Below, piece by piece: positions 33,606 through 42,638 of a stretch of 64,000 nucleotides of DNA; position 1 is the stretch's first letter; the number at the start of each line of letters is the position of its first letter. Made by a program: the position numbers and the translations under genes. A model generated the notes under the pieces. It saw only the letters and a program-made list of their open reading frames with translations. It had not been told where the DNA came from and made no database searches. Where the stretch lies: positions 26,195 to 90,194 of the forward strand of contig DATEMP010000272.1 of NCBI GenBank assembly GCA_035275545.1, in the 5' to 3' direction. The stretch comes from WS-11 sp035275545 (lineage in GTDB: Bacteria; Eisenbacteria; RBG-16-71-46).

Positions 33606-35480
33606 TCAGAATCGGAAGCGGATCAGATCCCACTGCGCGAGCCAGGCGACGAAGCCCAACCCCGCGGCCGCCACCAGCGTGTAGCCGAACCGCCATCCGC
33701 GACTCGCCGCGGAGTCGCTCCACACGACCCGCATGCCGAGTAGGCAGACGAAAGCGGCGCCGATCAGCACGAGTGGGAGCGCCATCACCACCGTGAACCA
33801 GGGCGGCACGCCGTACTCGAGGCCCGAGCCGATACCGGCGGCGAGCCCGGCGAGGAAGAGAACGCCCAGCGCCGAGACGGTGATCGCGACGCGGCGGGGT
33901 CCGGGACGCGGCTTGGCGCCCGCGACCTCCGCTCGACCGCGGCGAACGAGTGCTGCGACCGGCGCGCTCACGAGCATCGCGAGGAACACCAGGATGCAAT
34001 ACCCGAGCAGGATCGCCTGGGCAATAGCGGTTGCATACCAGGGCACGCGCTCGTAGACGCGGGCGATGCCGCCGCCGGTAAACATGTGGCGCACGCTCCC
34101 GCCGGCCGCGGGATCGAACGCCACGACGCTGTGCCCGTCCGTCCGCTGGAACAATCCCGGCGCGATGGCGGTGAATCGGGTGCCGCGAAGCGACAGCGTG
34201 CCGCCCGAGTCGACGCGGACCTCGATGCGGTTGCTGAGGCTGACGAACCGCTCGATGCCGCGATGACCGTATCGGTTGAAGGCGTAGGTGCCCGCGCAGC
34301 GACGCGCTTCGCGCGCGGCGTCGGCCATGGCGGTCGGCCGCGCGATGGGACGCTGGTCCGGGAAGAAGCGATCGAGGAGCGCGGCGAGCACCTCCTCGCG
34401 CGCCGCTCCCCCGCCGCTGCCGTTGAACGCGAGGAAGAACCCGGTCCCCTGCTCGGGTAGCAGGTAGAGCAGGCTCGCGAAGCCGGCGCCGTCCCCGTCG
34501 TGCCACAGCGCGCGCTCGCCGTTCTGGAAGCGCTCCCAGAAGCCGAGCGCGACCCCCGGCAGCCGTTCGTGCTGGGCGAACTGGCGCCGGTGCATCTCCC
34601 CGACCGCGGCCGCTCCGAGCATCCGTCGGCCGCGATACTCGCCGCCCTCGAGGTGGGCGATCATGAACCGCGCCACGTCGGAGCCGGTCGAGGTCATCAT
34701 CGATGCGGGTGCGGTCTGGACGTAGTCGAATGCGATCGGGTGCGGCGGATCGGAGTCGTCGTGCCCCACGGCGAGGTCGGCCGGCATCATGGGGCGCGGC
34801 GCGAAGCTGCTGCGCGTCATGCCGAGCGGCGCGAAGAGGCTGTCCTGCATGAACCGGGCGAACGGGATCCCGGAGACCTCCTCGACCAGGTACCCCGCGA
34901 GCGCCATGCCGTGGTTCGAGTAGCAGAGGAACCGGCCCGGCGGCTGGATGCGATCGGGCAGCCGGCGTGCGAGGTACTCGCCGAGCGGCAACGCGCCTTC
35001 GGGGCCGCGCGCTTTGCGCGCGATGTTGCGGTCGTCGAATCCCGCGGTGTGCGTGAGGAGATGGAGCAGCGTCACCGGCGGGTCGGAGTTCTCAGGCACG
35101 TGGAACCGCCGCAGGTGCCGGTTGACGTCCTCATCGAGCGCGAGCCGGCCCCGCTCGACCAGCCGCATCGCGGCCGTCGCCGTGAAGACCTTGGACACCG
35201 ACGCGACGCGGAAGATCGTACGCTCGGGGTCGACCCGGGTGCCACGGTCGTCGGCGACGCCGTAGCCGCGGGCCAGGAGCACGGCCGTGTCGCGCACGGC
35301 TACCAGGACGCCGCCCGGCACATGGTTCCGCGCCATGGCGGCCGTCATCGCGGAATCCGCCAGCCGCTCGAGCGCCCCGACGTCATCCAGGCCCCGCGCT
35401 TGGGCGGAAGGCACACCGGGGCCGCACGCGCCGGCCAAAGCCAGCGCGCCCGACGCGAGGAGTACGACGCATCGGCGAAT
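33606..35480 (-). CDS. Class C beta-lactamase-family serine hydrolase with membrane tail
   Basis: A lipoprotein-like serine hydrolase of about 624 aa. The penicillin-binding fold has S-x-x-K in VASVSKVF, the Y-x-N motif in CYSNHGMALAGYLVEEVSG and a late H-x-G in WHDGDGAGF. The last 140 residues add about four membrane helices. Such proteins act as esterases, D-amino-acid peptidases or beta-lactamases. The signal LASGALALAGAC lies upstream of the first usual start (TTG 35438). The best-placed start is ATT at 35480, 8 nt after GGAGG; this is unusual and needs checking. Confidence 0.75.
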   Translation of the reverse strand: MRRCVVLLASGALALAGACGPGVPSAQARGLDDVGALERLADSAMTAAMARNHVPGGVLVAVRDTAVLLARGYGVADDRGTRVDPERTIFRVASVSKVFTATAAMRLVERGRLALDEDVNRHLRRFHVPENSDPPVTLLHLLTHTAGFDDRNIARKARGPEGALPLGEYLARRLPDRIQPPGRFLCYSNHGMALAGYLVEEVSGIPFARFMQDSLFAPLGMTRSSFAPRPMMPADLAVGHDDSDPPHPIAFDYVQTAPASMMTSTGSDVARFMIAHLEGGEYRGRRMLGAAAVGEMHRRQFAQHERLPGVALGFWERFQNGERALWHDGDGAGFASLLYLLPEQGTGFFLAFNGSGGGAAREEVLAALLDRFFPDQRPIARPTAMADAAREARRCAGTYAFNRYGHRGIERFVSLSNRIEVRVDSGGTLSLRGTRFTAIAPGLFQRTDGHSVVAFDPAAGGSVRHMFTGGGIARVYERVPWYATAIAQAILLGYCILVFLAMLVSAPVAALVRRGRAEVAGAKPRPGPRRVAITVSALGVLFLAGLAAGIGSGLEYGVPPWFTVVMALPLVLIGAAFVCLLGMRVVWSDSAASRGWRFGYTLVAAAGLGFVAWLAQWDLIRFRF

Positions 35481-35570
35481 GGTGGCGACCTCCGAGACGG
35501 TGTGGGCGACGGTTGGGCAGACGCTTGGATGGGCCGCCGCGCCGGAACGTTGGAAGCGTCGCCCGCCGGC

Positions 35571-37163
35571 TTACCTCACGTGGACGATCTTCCGCGTCTC
35601 GGAGAGGGCTCCCGCCTGGAGCCGTGACCAGTAAACCCCTGTCGCGAGCGTGCTTCCGTTCAGTTCTCGTTCGTAGGTCCCCGGCGCGAGCACCTCGTTC
35701 ACGAGCAATGCGATCTCATCGCCGCGAACATCGTACACGGCGAGCCGGACGTGATTCCGACCGGTTCCCGGCGGGATCGTGAAGCGAATCATCGTGGCGG
35801 GCGTGAAGGGATTCGGGTCGCTCCGGAGCGCGAAGACGCCACGCGGCGCGCTTCCGGGCTCCACGGAGGCGCTCACGCCCGCGTACTTGATCGTCACGTA
35901 GTCGAGCCCGGTCCCGCTCCCGCCGCTCGAACCGGTCACATAGACAGCGCCGGACGAGTGGACGGCGATCGAATACGGAGTGTCATAGAAGTTCGCCGAG
36001 CCGTTGTAGCGCTCGGTCCAGCGCACCGTGCCTGATGGATCATAGGAAAGCGTTGCGAAGTCGTACTGGGTCGTGGCGTTGCCGTAGCTCGACCCGGTCA
36101 CGTAGGCGTTACCCGACGCATCGACCGCAATCGCGGTGGCCCAATCGGCGCCGGCGGCCGGACCGTTGTACCGGCGCACCCAGAGCTCCGTGCCCGCGGC
36201 GTTGTACTTGACGGTAGCGAAGTCATCCGAGCTGTTGCCGGTGACGAACACGTTGCCGTTCCCGTCGACCGCGAGGGCCGCGGCACGATCGTAGTCGTTG
36301 GCGGGCACGGTCGACGGCCCGTCATAGCGGCGGACCCATTGTTCTGTTCCCGCGGCGTCGTACTTGATCGTCGCGTAATCGTGGTTGGTGCCGTTCCCGG
36401 TGCTCAGCCCGGTGACGTAGACATTGCCGGCCGAGTCCAAGGTCAACGCTGCCGGAGCATCAGAACCGAATCCGCCGTGGTAGGTCCGCACCCACTGCTG
36501 GACTCCGTCGAAGTCGTACTTGATCGTGGTGTAGCCGGAATTGGTCCGGCCCGTCACGTAGATGCCGGAAGCGTCGCAGGCAATCGCCGCGGGCACGTCC
36601 TCTCCATTTCCCGAATCAAATCGCCGCACCCAGACCTCGGCGCCACCCGGGCTGTACTTGATCGTGATGATATCGAGGCCGGTGAGGGTTTCGACGTTGT
36701 AGCCCGTCACGTAGACATTGCCATCGTGATCGACGGCGATGTCGACGCCGGCGTCGCCCTCGCCGATGGTTGTGAAAAACTGTTGCCAGAGCTTGTCGCC
36801 GGCGGCGTTGTATTTCGCGGTCATGAAATAGAATGCGCCGGCACTACTTCCAGTCACGTAAACATTGCCGGCATCGTCGGTCGTGATCGCGGCCGCGGCA
36901 TCGTTCCCGCCTCCATCCAGCGGCCGGAGCCACTCCTGAACTCCTGCCGAGTTGTACTTGATCGTTGTCCAGTCGTCCGCGCCCGACGTGGCCGTGGTTC
37001 CGGTGACGTAGACGTGGCCGTCGGCACCCACGGTCATCGCATACGCAACGTCGCTGTAGGGGGTCGGGCTGGCGTATCGCGCCACCCATTCTTGTGTGAC
37101 CTGCGCCTGAGCAGTCGAAATCACGGACCCGAGAATCAGGAGTGCCAGGAACGGAGTCTTCAT
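35571..37163 (-). CDS. Secreted SBBP-repeat protein with FlgD-like C-terminus
   Basis: A 530-aa protein. The signal peptide MKTPFLALLILGSVISTAQAQ starts at ATG 37163; an in-frame GTG at 37205 lies in the conserved leader. Residues 25-430 are about eight SBBP/seven-bladed beta-propeller repeats of the form YATIKYDAAGTEQWVRRYDG...AAALAVDGNGNVFVTGNS. The C-terminus has RSDPNPFTPATMIRFTIP, VYDVRGDEIALL and ATGVYWSRLQAG...RKIVHVR, the sorting module. Extracellular or surface; function unknown. Confidence 0.85.
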   Translation of the reverse strand: MKTPFLALLILGSVISTAQAQVTQEWVARYASPTPYSDVAYAMTVGADGHVYVTGTTATSGADDWTTIKYNSAGVQEWLRPLDGGGNDAAAAITTDDAGNVYVTGSSAGAFYFMTAKYNAAGDKLWQQFFTTIGEGDAGVDIAVDHDGNVYVTGYNVETLTGLDIITIKYSPGGAEVWVRRFDSGNGEDVPAAIACDASGIYVTGRTNSGYTTIKYDFDGVQQWVRTYHGGFGSDAPAALTLDSAGNVYVTGLSTGNGTNHDYATIKYDAAGTEQWVRRYDGPSTVPANDYDRAAALAVDGNGNVFVTGNSSDDFATVKYNAAGTELWVRRYNGPAAGADWATAIAVDASGNAYVTGSSYGNATTQYDFATLSYDPSGTVRWTERYNGSANFYDTPYSIAVHSSGAVYVTGSSGGSGTGLDYVTIKYAGVSASVEPGSAPRGVFALRSDPNPFTPATMIRFTIPPGTGRNHVRLAVYDVRGDEIALLVNEVLAPGTYERELNGSTLATGVYWSRLQAGALSETRKIVHVR

Positions 37164-37197
37164 GACGGTACCTCGTGGAAGGTTCTCGGTCGGCTCG

Positions 37198-37254
37198 AGC
37201 TGCACGGACCCGCCTTCTTAGTCTCTCAGAGAGTCGGTTCATTACAAGGGGAGT
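37198..37254 (-). promoter_or_regulatory. Conserved leader hairpin element, copy A
   Basis: On the minus strand: GTAATGAA, stem TCTC-TGA-GAGA, then ACTAAGAAGG and GGGTCCGTGCAGCTC, matching copy B at 29,415-29,465. A tRNA-T-arm-like GGGGTTCGACTCCCC lies just upstream (37,244-37,258). See the finding on this element. Confidence 0.55.
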
Positions 37255-37262
37255 CGAACCCC

Positions 37263-38774
37263 TCACGTGCCGGAACCGGTCGACCCCTCCAAAGGCGTGC
37301 GACGTTCGCTCTCCTCCACCCAACCCGTCGGTCTTTGGAATGCGTTGGGCGACAGCCGCTTCGGGCCGGCGGCCTCAGGTCCGATCCACTCGGTTTCCGC
37401 CTCGCGCCGGATGTGCTCCAGCACGCGGAGATGGATCGTCCCCACGAAGCCGTCCGCCCACAGCGACCAATAACTCCGCGGCTGGATGCGCAGCACGTAC
37501 CACGTGCTGCCGGCGAGGCGCGTGCCCCCGTCCGGTAGCGCCGAGAGACGGAACTCGCCGCGGATCGCGCGGAAGCCGTCGGCCATGTGCGGCGCCACGA
37601 CGTGGCGCCATGGACTCAGCTCCCGCATCGGATCCGGTTGCTCAGTCACGTCGAACGTCAATCGTCGTGGCGCGTCCCAGGCGGTGATCGGCTCCACGAA
37701 CGCGCCGGTCGAGAACTCGCACCGCCTCAGCGCGCCGACGCCGTGGCCCCGGATCGTCGCCCGCTGTGGATAGGCGACGCCCAGGCGGAACAGCAGCTCG
37801 TGCGGCGGTGGCAGCTCGTCGAACGACACGACGTGCCGCCACACGACCTCGGGCGGCGCCGCCACGTCGACGCTCGACACGACTTCGTGAACCGGCGGCG
37901 GCAGCGCGGGCAAACGCGTCTCGAGCCCGGCGAGCAAGGGGATCGCGAGCACCGCCAACGTCGCGGGGGCGAGGTTCCCGCGGCGCTGGCGCGCGAGCTG
38001 GCGGCCGAACAGCCCGCCCATCGCCGCGATCGGAACCGCGAGCGGGAACCCCATGACCACGCACACCATGCCCTCGACCGCGAACAGGAGCAGCGCGCCC
38101 GCGACCAGCAGCAACCCCGTCGTCGCGACCAGCACCGTCTCGCGGACCGGGCGTGTCCGGTAGCGGTTGTGAACGAACCCGGAGACCACGCTCGCGACGA
38201 ACGGCGTGCCGAAGAACACCGAGAGGCCATAGCTCTTGAATACCACCGTGCAAAGGACCGCGAGTGTGAGCCCGATCGCCAGGCTCACCCCGAGGCCGAG
38301 CATCGCGCTGCGAAGGCGCCGATCGATCGCGGGCGTCGCGGGTCCGCTCGGGGCCGGCACGTCGGACGGCGCGATCGGCGGACGCGAGGGCATGAAGCAC
38401 AGGATGATCATCACCACGTAGTTGAGGACCGGCACGAAGAACATCAGCCCGCTCCATGCGGAGCGGCCGGCATCCACGGCGCGGCGCACCGTCATGCTGG
38501 CGCCGATCCAGAGGAACGGCAACGTCCACAGGAACAGCGGGGTGCGAATCCATGGCGTCAGCTCCGTGCGTACGTCGCGCACCGTGCCCGTCGGATTGAG
38601 GTAGTCGATCGGCGACCAGAAGACGTTCGCGGCGAGACGCATCACGGTGGCATCGACGAGGTACTTCGCGACCATCAAGGTGAGGCCCCACACGAGGTAG
38701 TCGCGGCGCCCGACGGGCAGGCGTAGCGAGAACCACAGCCGCAGCGTGTCGCGGACTCGGCGCATGAGCGACAC
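37263..38774 (-). CDS. DUF805-like membrane domain fused to SRPBCC domain
   Basis: A 503-aa protein. The N-terminal 110 residues (SLRLPVGRRDYLVWGLTLMVAKYL ... LPFLWIGASMTVRRAVDAGRSAWSGLMFFVPVLN) match a DUF805 membrane domain. About four more helices follow (residues 145-300). From about 315, SVDVAAPPEVVWRHVVSFDELPPP begins a START-like domain that ends YWSLWADGFVGTIHLRVLEHIRREAE. The fusion suggests a membrane-tethered lipid or hydrophobic-ligand protein. The last 25 codons overlap a region shared with the repeat element near 29.5 kb. Confidence 0.75.
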   Translation of the reverse strand: MSLMRRVRDTLRLWFSLRLPVGRRDYLVWGLTLMVAKYLVDATVMRLAANVFWSPIDYLNPTGTVRDVRTELTPWIRTPLFLWTLPFLWIGASMTVRRAVDAGRSAWSGLMFFVPVLNYVVMIILCFMPSRPPIAPSDVPAPSGPATPAIDRRLRSAMLGLGVSLAIGLTLAVLCTVVFKSYGLSVFFGTPFVASVVSGFVHNRYRTRPVRETVLVATTGLLLVAGALLLFAVEGMVCVVMGFPLAVPIAAMGGLFGRQLARQRRGNLAPATLAVLAIPLLAGLETRLPALPPPVHEVVSSVDVAAPPEVVWRHVVSFDELPPPHELLFRLGVAYPQRATIRGHGVGALRRCEFSTGAFVEPITAWDAPRRLTFDVTEQPDPMRELSPWRHVVAPHMADGFRAIRGEFRLSALPDGGTRLAGSTWYVLRIQPRSYWSLWADGFVGTIHLRVLEHIRREAETEWIGPEAAGPKRLSPNAFQRPTGWVEESERRTPLEGSTGSGT

Positions 38775-38789
38775 CCTGCCACGCGCGAG

Positions 38790-38834
38790 GCGCCGCGACT
38801 AGATTGGAGTTGTTGCCTTCTTCGCGGCGCACCA
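38790..38834 (+). repeat. tRNA-Lys acceptor/tail relic, copy 3
   Basis: GCGCCGCG (38790-38797) pairs perfectly with CGCGGCGC (38823-38830), which is followed by ACCA. CCTTC precedes the second arm. The acceptor stem and CCA end of tRNA-Lys are kept, but the D, anticodon and most of the T arm are gone. Confidence 0.5.
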
Positions 38835-38929
38835 TCCTGGCAAGGTGGGCATCGTTTCCGTCGAGCGGCCCCGAGGCGTAGATTCCAGCGATGCACCTCG
38901 GTTCCGGTGACAAGCCCGGCTCCTGCGAG

Positions 38930-39958
38930 ATGACCGCGCGGCCCACGCTAGATCAGCCGCTGTTGTGGCTGGCGCCGGTCCTGCTCCTGCTCGCGTCGCC
39001 CGCGTTCGCGCAGCCGGGTGCACTTCAGGATTCGACCCTCGACAACCTCGTCCACGCCACGAACTACGTGACCGCAGCGCCCGGCACGCTGGGAGCGGTC
39101 CTCGAGCGTGGCAAGGGTCCCATCGACATGGTGCTGGTTTCGGGATTCGGCGTCGGCGCCTCGGCGTTCGAGGGGTTCATGCGGCGCAACCAGGGTCGCT
39201 ACCGCATGTTCGCGGTGACGCTGCCGGGGTTCGAGGGCTCGCCTGCGCCGCCCATGCCCGCGCCGGGCACGAGCTACGGCGACCAGACCTGGACGCGCGC
39301 GGCGATCGAGGCGGTCGTGAAGCTGATCCGCGAGAGGAAGCTCGCCCGGCCGGTGCTGGTGGGGCACTTCATCAACGGGACGCAGGTGACGATGCGCATC
39401 GCCATCGATCACCCTGAGCTGGTGCGGGCGGTCGTGCTGCTCGCCGGCACGCCCCGTTTCGAGCCGGTAAAGCCGTCGCGGTTCTGGCCGAAGGACCTCA
39501 CCCTCGAGCGGAAGGTGCAGGCCGTGGATCAATTCAGCGCGCCCCGCTGGTTCAAGACCGTCACGCGAGCGACCTGGGTGAAGGGAAACTTCGTCGCCAC
39601 CGATTACTCGGCGGACTCCGCGCTCGGTGCGCGCTTCGCGGATCGCGCCAACGAGCCCCCGCTCCCGGTGCTGGTGCGGTACCTGTGCGAGTTCCACGCT
39701 TCGGATCTATGGCCGGAGTTGGATCGCGTGCGCTCGCCGTTGCTCGTGATTCAGCCCTCGTTCACCACGGCGGTGCGGTCCGACACCACACGGAGCTATC
39801 TCCAGGGGTACTTCGAGGAGCCCTGGAGGGGAAGGCTCGAAGGCCGGCCCCGCACGGAAACGACGTTTCTCGAGAACGCCGGCATCCTGGTGATGGAGGA
39901 TCAGCCGGTGAAGGTCGATCGCGCGATCGCCGACTTCCTGAAGCGCATGGGCAAGTAG
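38930..39958 (+). CDS. Secreted alpha/beta hydrolase with altered nucleophile elbow
   Basis: A 342-aa protein from ATG 38930 (MTARPTL), starting a signal peptide that ends SPAFAQ; ATG 38891 is an alternative. IDMVLVSGFGVGASAFEGF is the oxyanion strand-loop. The usual GHSxGG elbow reads GHFINGT, so the Ser nucleophile is replaced by Phe. LVIQPSF and the late ILVMEDQPVKVDRAI occupy the acid/His region, where the expected His is also missing. It may be a non-catalytic binding protein or use a shifted residue. Its 3' end overlaps the convergent gene by 58 nt. Confidence 0.75.
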   Translation: MTARPTLDQPLLWLAPVLLLLASPAFAQPGALQDSTLDNLVHATNYVTAAPGTLGAVLERGKGPIDMVLVSGFGVGASAFEGFMRRNQGRYRMFAVTLPGFEGSPAPPMPAPGTSYGDQTWTRAAIEAVVKLIRERKLARPVLVGHFINGTQVTMRIAIDHPELVRAVVLLAGTPRFEPVKPSRFWPKDLTLERKVQAVDQFSAPRWFKTVTRATWVKGNFVATDYSADSALGARFADRANEPPLPVLVRYLCEFHASDLWPELDRVRSPLLVIQPSFTTAVRSDTTRSYLQGYFEEPWRGRLEGRPRTETTFLENAGILVMEDQPVKVDRAIADFLKRMGK

Positions 39959-40776
39959 GCGGACGCGGCGATCAGGAGAAACGCCAGGACGCAGAAGTAG
40001 AGGATCGTCTCCCTGGGCTCCTGGAGCTGCAGCACGGCGGGGGTGGCTTCCTGCGCCTCCGGATGGAGCAGCGTGTAGAGGCGGGTCACCTTCCAGTAGC
40101 TGACCACGCAGCAGAGCGCTGGGATGAGCGCCGGGTGCGGCAGCCACAGCACGGAGCGCAGGCGCTGGATCCGGTGAAGCCCGGTCATCCAAAGGGCCGC
40201 GCTGGCGAACACGATCGAGGAAACCACCGCGTTCGTGAGGCTGCTCAATCTTCCGTCCGTGTTTCCGAGGTTGTGCAGGTTCATTTCCTGCTGGACGTTG
40301 TGTGCCTCGAACCACGCCGGCGTTGCCAGGTGCAGGAGGCGCTGTCCCCAGCTGATCTCTTCGCCGGCGGCCCAGAAGAGGGCGAGCGTCAACACCAGAT
40401 AGCCGAGCGCCCAGACGCGCTGCCGGTCCTTCCAGAGCGACCAGGCCAGCCAGCCGGCGGTGAGCGAGCCGAGGCTCAGCAGCAGCACCTGCCCGTACTC
40501 CATCCAACCGTCTTCGTCGGTGATGGTCAGGAAGAACTCGGGCCGATGAAACGCTGCCCAGATGCTCCACAGCCACCAGGCGACCGGCACGAGCGCGACG
40601 GCCCATGCCGTTGCAAGGGGCAGGTTGCGCTGAGGGTCGGTGGGTCCCAGGCGGCCGCCGCTGACCGCGCGCCGGACCGGCCAGGCGGCCACCGCCACCG
40701 CTGCCAGGACCATCAGGCCGGCGCCGTAATCCGGGAGCCCGTCCTTCAGCCACGTCAGGACGCGCGGATCGATCAC
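39901..40776 (-). CDS. Polytopic membrane protein with EEISWGQR motif
   Basis: A 291-aa protein from GTG 40776 (VIDPRVLTWL), a GTGA overlap with the esterase stop. About seven or eight helices are predicted. The central WAAGEEISWGQRLLHL and the NVQQEMNLHNLGN that follows form a motif I have seen in unnamed bacterial membrane proteins; the charged and polar residues suggest an active site or metal site in the membrane. Last gene of the four-gene minus-strand operon 43,157-39,901. Confidence 0.65.
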   Translation of the reverse strand: MIDPRVLTWLKDGLPDYGAGLMVLAAVAVAAWPVRRAVSGGRLGPTDPQRNLPLATAWAVALVPVAWWLWSIWAAFHRPEFFLTITDEDGWMEYGQVLLLSLGSLTAGWLAWSLWKDRQRVWALGYLVLTLALFWAAGEEISWGQRLLHLATPAWFEAHNVQQEMNLHNLGNTDGRLSSLTNAVVSSIVFASAALWMTGLHRIQRLRSVLWLPHPALIPALCCVVSYWKVTRLYTLLHPEAQEATPAVLQLQEPRETILYFCVLAFLLIAASAYLPMRFRKSAIARSTFTG

Positions 40777-42056
40777 CTCTGCTTCCGACCCAGGACCGAG
40801 ATCAGCCCGTCCGCGATCGAGCCGCGCCAATTCTCAGAGTTGTGCCCCCCGGCGAACTCGCGATAGTCCACGTCGTACCCTTTGAGCTGCAGGACGTCTC
40901 TCAGCTCGCGGTTCGTTCCGAGCAACGCCGCGCCCATGTCGTAGATGCCGATATCCATGTAGAACCGGATCGGCAGTCGTGGGCTCGCCTTGAAGGCTTC
41001 GATCAACAGCCCGGTCTCGCGCGGATACAATCGGTGTGTGAAATCGGCATCGACGGTCTGCCACGTCTTGCTGACCCAGTACGACCCGGACAGCGAGACC
41101 ACATTGCCGATCGTGCCGGGGTGCGTGAAGGCGCAGTAGCTGGAGCAAAAGCCGCCCAGGCTGGAGCCTGCGACCGCGACGTTCTTCGGCCCGGGAAGAA
41201 TCGTGTACCGCGAACGCGCCCACGGCACCACCTCGGTGGCGATGAAGTCTGCGAACGGCTTGCTCCCGGGCAGGTCCCGATTGCGCTTGCCCATCGACCA
41301 GACCATGACCGCGATGGTGGGGCCGAGCTTTCCGTCGGCGATCAGGTTGTCCAGGATGGTCGGCGTCGGGATTTCCACCTGTGCGGTGTCGGGATTGCCG
41401 CCGAAGATTCCACCGTCGAAGACCACCAGCAGGTTGCACGCGGTCTTCGCTTCGTAGGCGGCCGGCACGTAGATCGAGATCTTGCGCTCCTCGTTGAGCA
41501 GCGCGCTCTTGATGGTGGTCTGAACGACCTTCCCCTTCCGCACACCCGCGCGCGGCGTGATGTAGGGCTGTGCCGGAGCGTTAGGCATCTCGAGAAGCGC
41601 GTCGACGGTGTGAATCTCCTCGGTGGTCTCGACGCCGCCGGCGCCCGTCCTCCGTACTTGCGTGAGGTTGAACGCGTACACGAAGCGGGCATCGGTGGGC
41701 ACCACCTGGGTCGCAAAGAACAGACGCGTCCTGCCCAGGCGGGTCATCGCGAGGCCCATGAAGTCCGGGCCCCCGACGAGCTCGGCGCTCCGGGTGCTGT
41801 CGGTGCCCAGGCACACGAAGGTGACCTGCATCTCCGACGGGTTCCCGGCAATGGAGTCGATGAGAGGGCCGTGCCGCCTGCGTTCGGTAGCGAACGCCTG
41901 CACGGCATTCGGATCGTCGAGCGACGCCTCCCACAAGTCATAGAGCGCTCGCGTCGGATAGACCTGCCTTGCGAGCTGCTTCTCCTCCGGAGACGGCACT
42001 CCCGCGCTGCCCGTTGCGGCGACGACCATGAGGCAGACGAGAACCAGGACGCTCAT
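40773..42056 (-). CDS. Secreted Fes/esterase-D-like hydrolase
   Basis: A 427-aa protein from ATG 42056, an ATGA overlap with the upstream stop. The signal peptide is VLVLVCLMVVAATGSAG. An Fes N-terminal-like Ig domain spans about 50-170. The hydrolase starts at ISIYVPAAYEAK with VVFDGG, has the elbow VAGSSLGG and a late EFAGGHNSENW with the His. It resembles the 13.8-15.5 kb esterase without the N-terminal PPC-like domain. Likely an extracytoplasmic carboxylesterase. Confidence 0.8.
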   Translation of the reverse strand: MSVLVLVCLMVVAATGSAGVPSPEEKQLARQVYPTRALYDLWEASLDDPNAVQAFATERRRHGPLIDSIAGNPSEMQVTFVCLGTDSTRSAELVGGPDFMGLAMTRLGRTRLFFATQVVPTDARFVYAFNLTQVRRTGAGGVETTEEIHTVDALLEMPNAPAQPYITPRAGVRKGKVVQTTIKSALLNEERKISIYVPAAYEAKTACNLLVVFDGGIFGGNPDTAQVEIPTPTILDNLIADGKLGPTIAVMVWSMGKRNRDLPGSKPFADFIATEVVPWARSRYTILPGPKNVAVAGSSLGGFCSSYCAFTHPGTIGNVVSLSGSYWVSKTWQTVDADFTHRLYPRETGLLIEAFKASPRLPIRFYMDIGIYDMGAALLGTNRELRDVLQLKGYDVDYREFAGGHNSENWRGSIADGLISVLGRKQR

Positions 42057-42622
42057 GGGCCCGTGTAACCCGTGCCGACCTCGCGCTCCGGGCTCTCCGC
42101 CGCCGTGGAGAAACGCCAGGAGTCCGAGACGAAGTTGAAGGCTCCGACGAACTCTGCCCCGGCGGGCCGCGGCTGTGCACCGTGTGTCATCGCGATCGGC
42201 TGGGCGTCGACCGTGCCCGCCGCAACGTCGATCAGGTACTGACGATTCCCCTGGGTGGTGACTACATAGCGTTGGGGGCCGAGGCGATACAGGTTGACCA
42301 GCGCATAGCCACCGGTGTCGGGCCAGAGGTCGACCCTGGGTTGGGGACCGGTGCCACCCTCGAGAACGAGGACGCGATCGAATTCGGCCAGCACCGGATG
42401 CGACTGATGCAGGCGGATCGCGAGCACCCGGTCGGAATCCGGGAACCGGTATCGAGCGGTCGCCTTGTAGGCGAGGAGTCCGAACGAGAGCGTGTTCACC
42501 GCGATCGTGAACACGAACATCAGCCACCAGCGCGTCATCCAGAGCACGCCCACCGCGACCGAGATGAGGGCGAGCCCCCACACGAACCGGGGACGAATCG
42601 CTCCTTGAATCGTCCTCATCAC
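42053..42622 (-). CDS. Membrane-anchored unknown protein
   Basis: A 189-aa protein. Two N-terminal helices (VWGLALISVAVGVLWMTRWW and FVFTIAVNTLSFGLLAYK) are followed by a soluble domain (about 60-170: RVLVLEGG...PRVDLWPDTGGYALVNLYRLGPQRYVV) with beta character. Not recognised. It overlaps the esterase gene by 4 nt and follows the next membrane gene by 16 nt. Confidence 0.6.
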   Translation of the reverse strand: MMRTIQGAIRPRFVWGLALISVAVGVLWMTRWWLMFVFTIAVNTLSFGLLAYKATARYRFPDSDRVLAIRLHQSHPVLAEFDRVLVLEGGTGPQPRVDLWPDTGGYALVNLYRLGPQRYVVTTQGNRQYLIDVAAGTVDAQPIAMTHGAQPRPAGAEFVGAFNFVSDSWRFSTAAESPEREVGTGYTGP

Positions 42623-42638
42623 GTTCGGCCTCCCCAGC

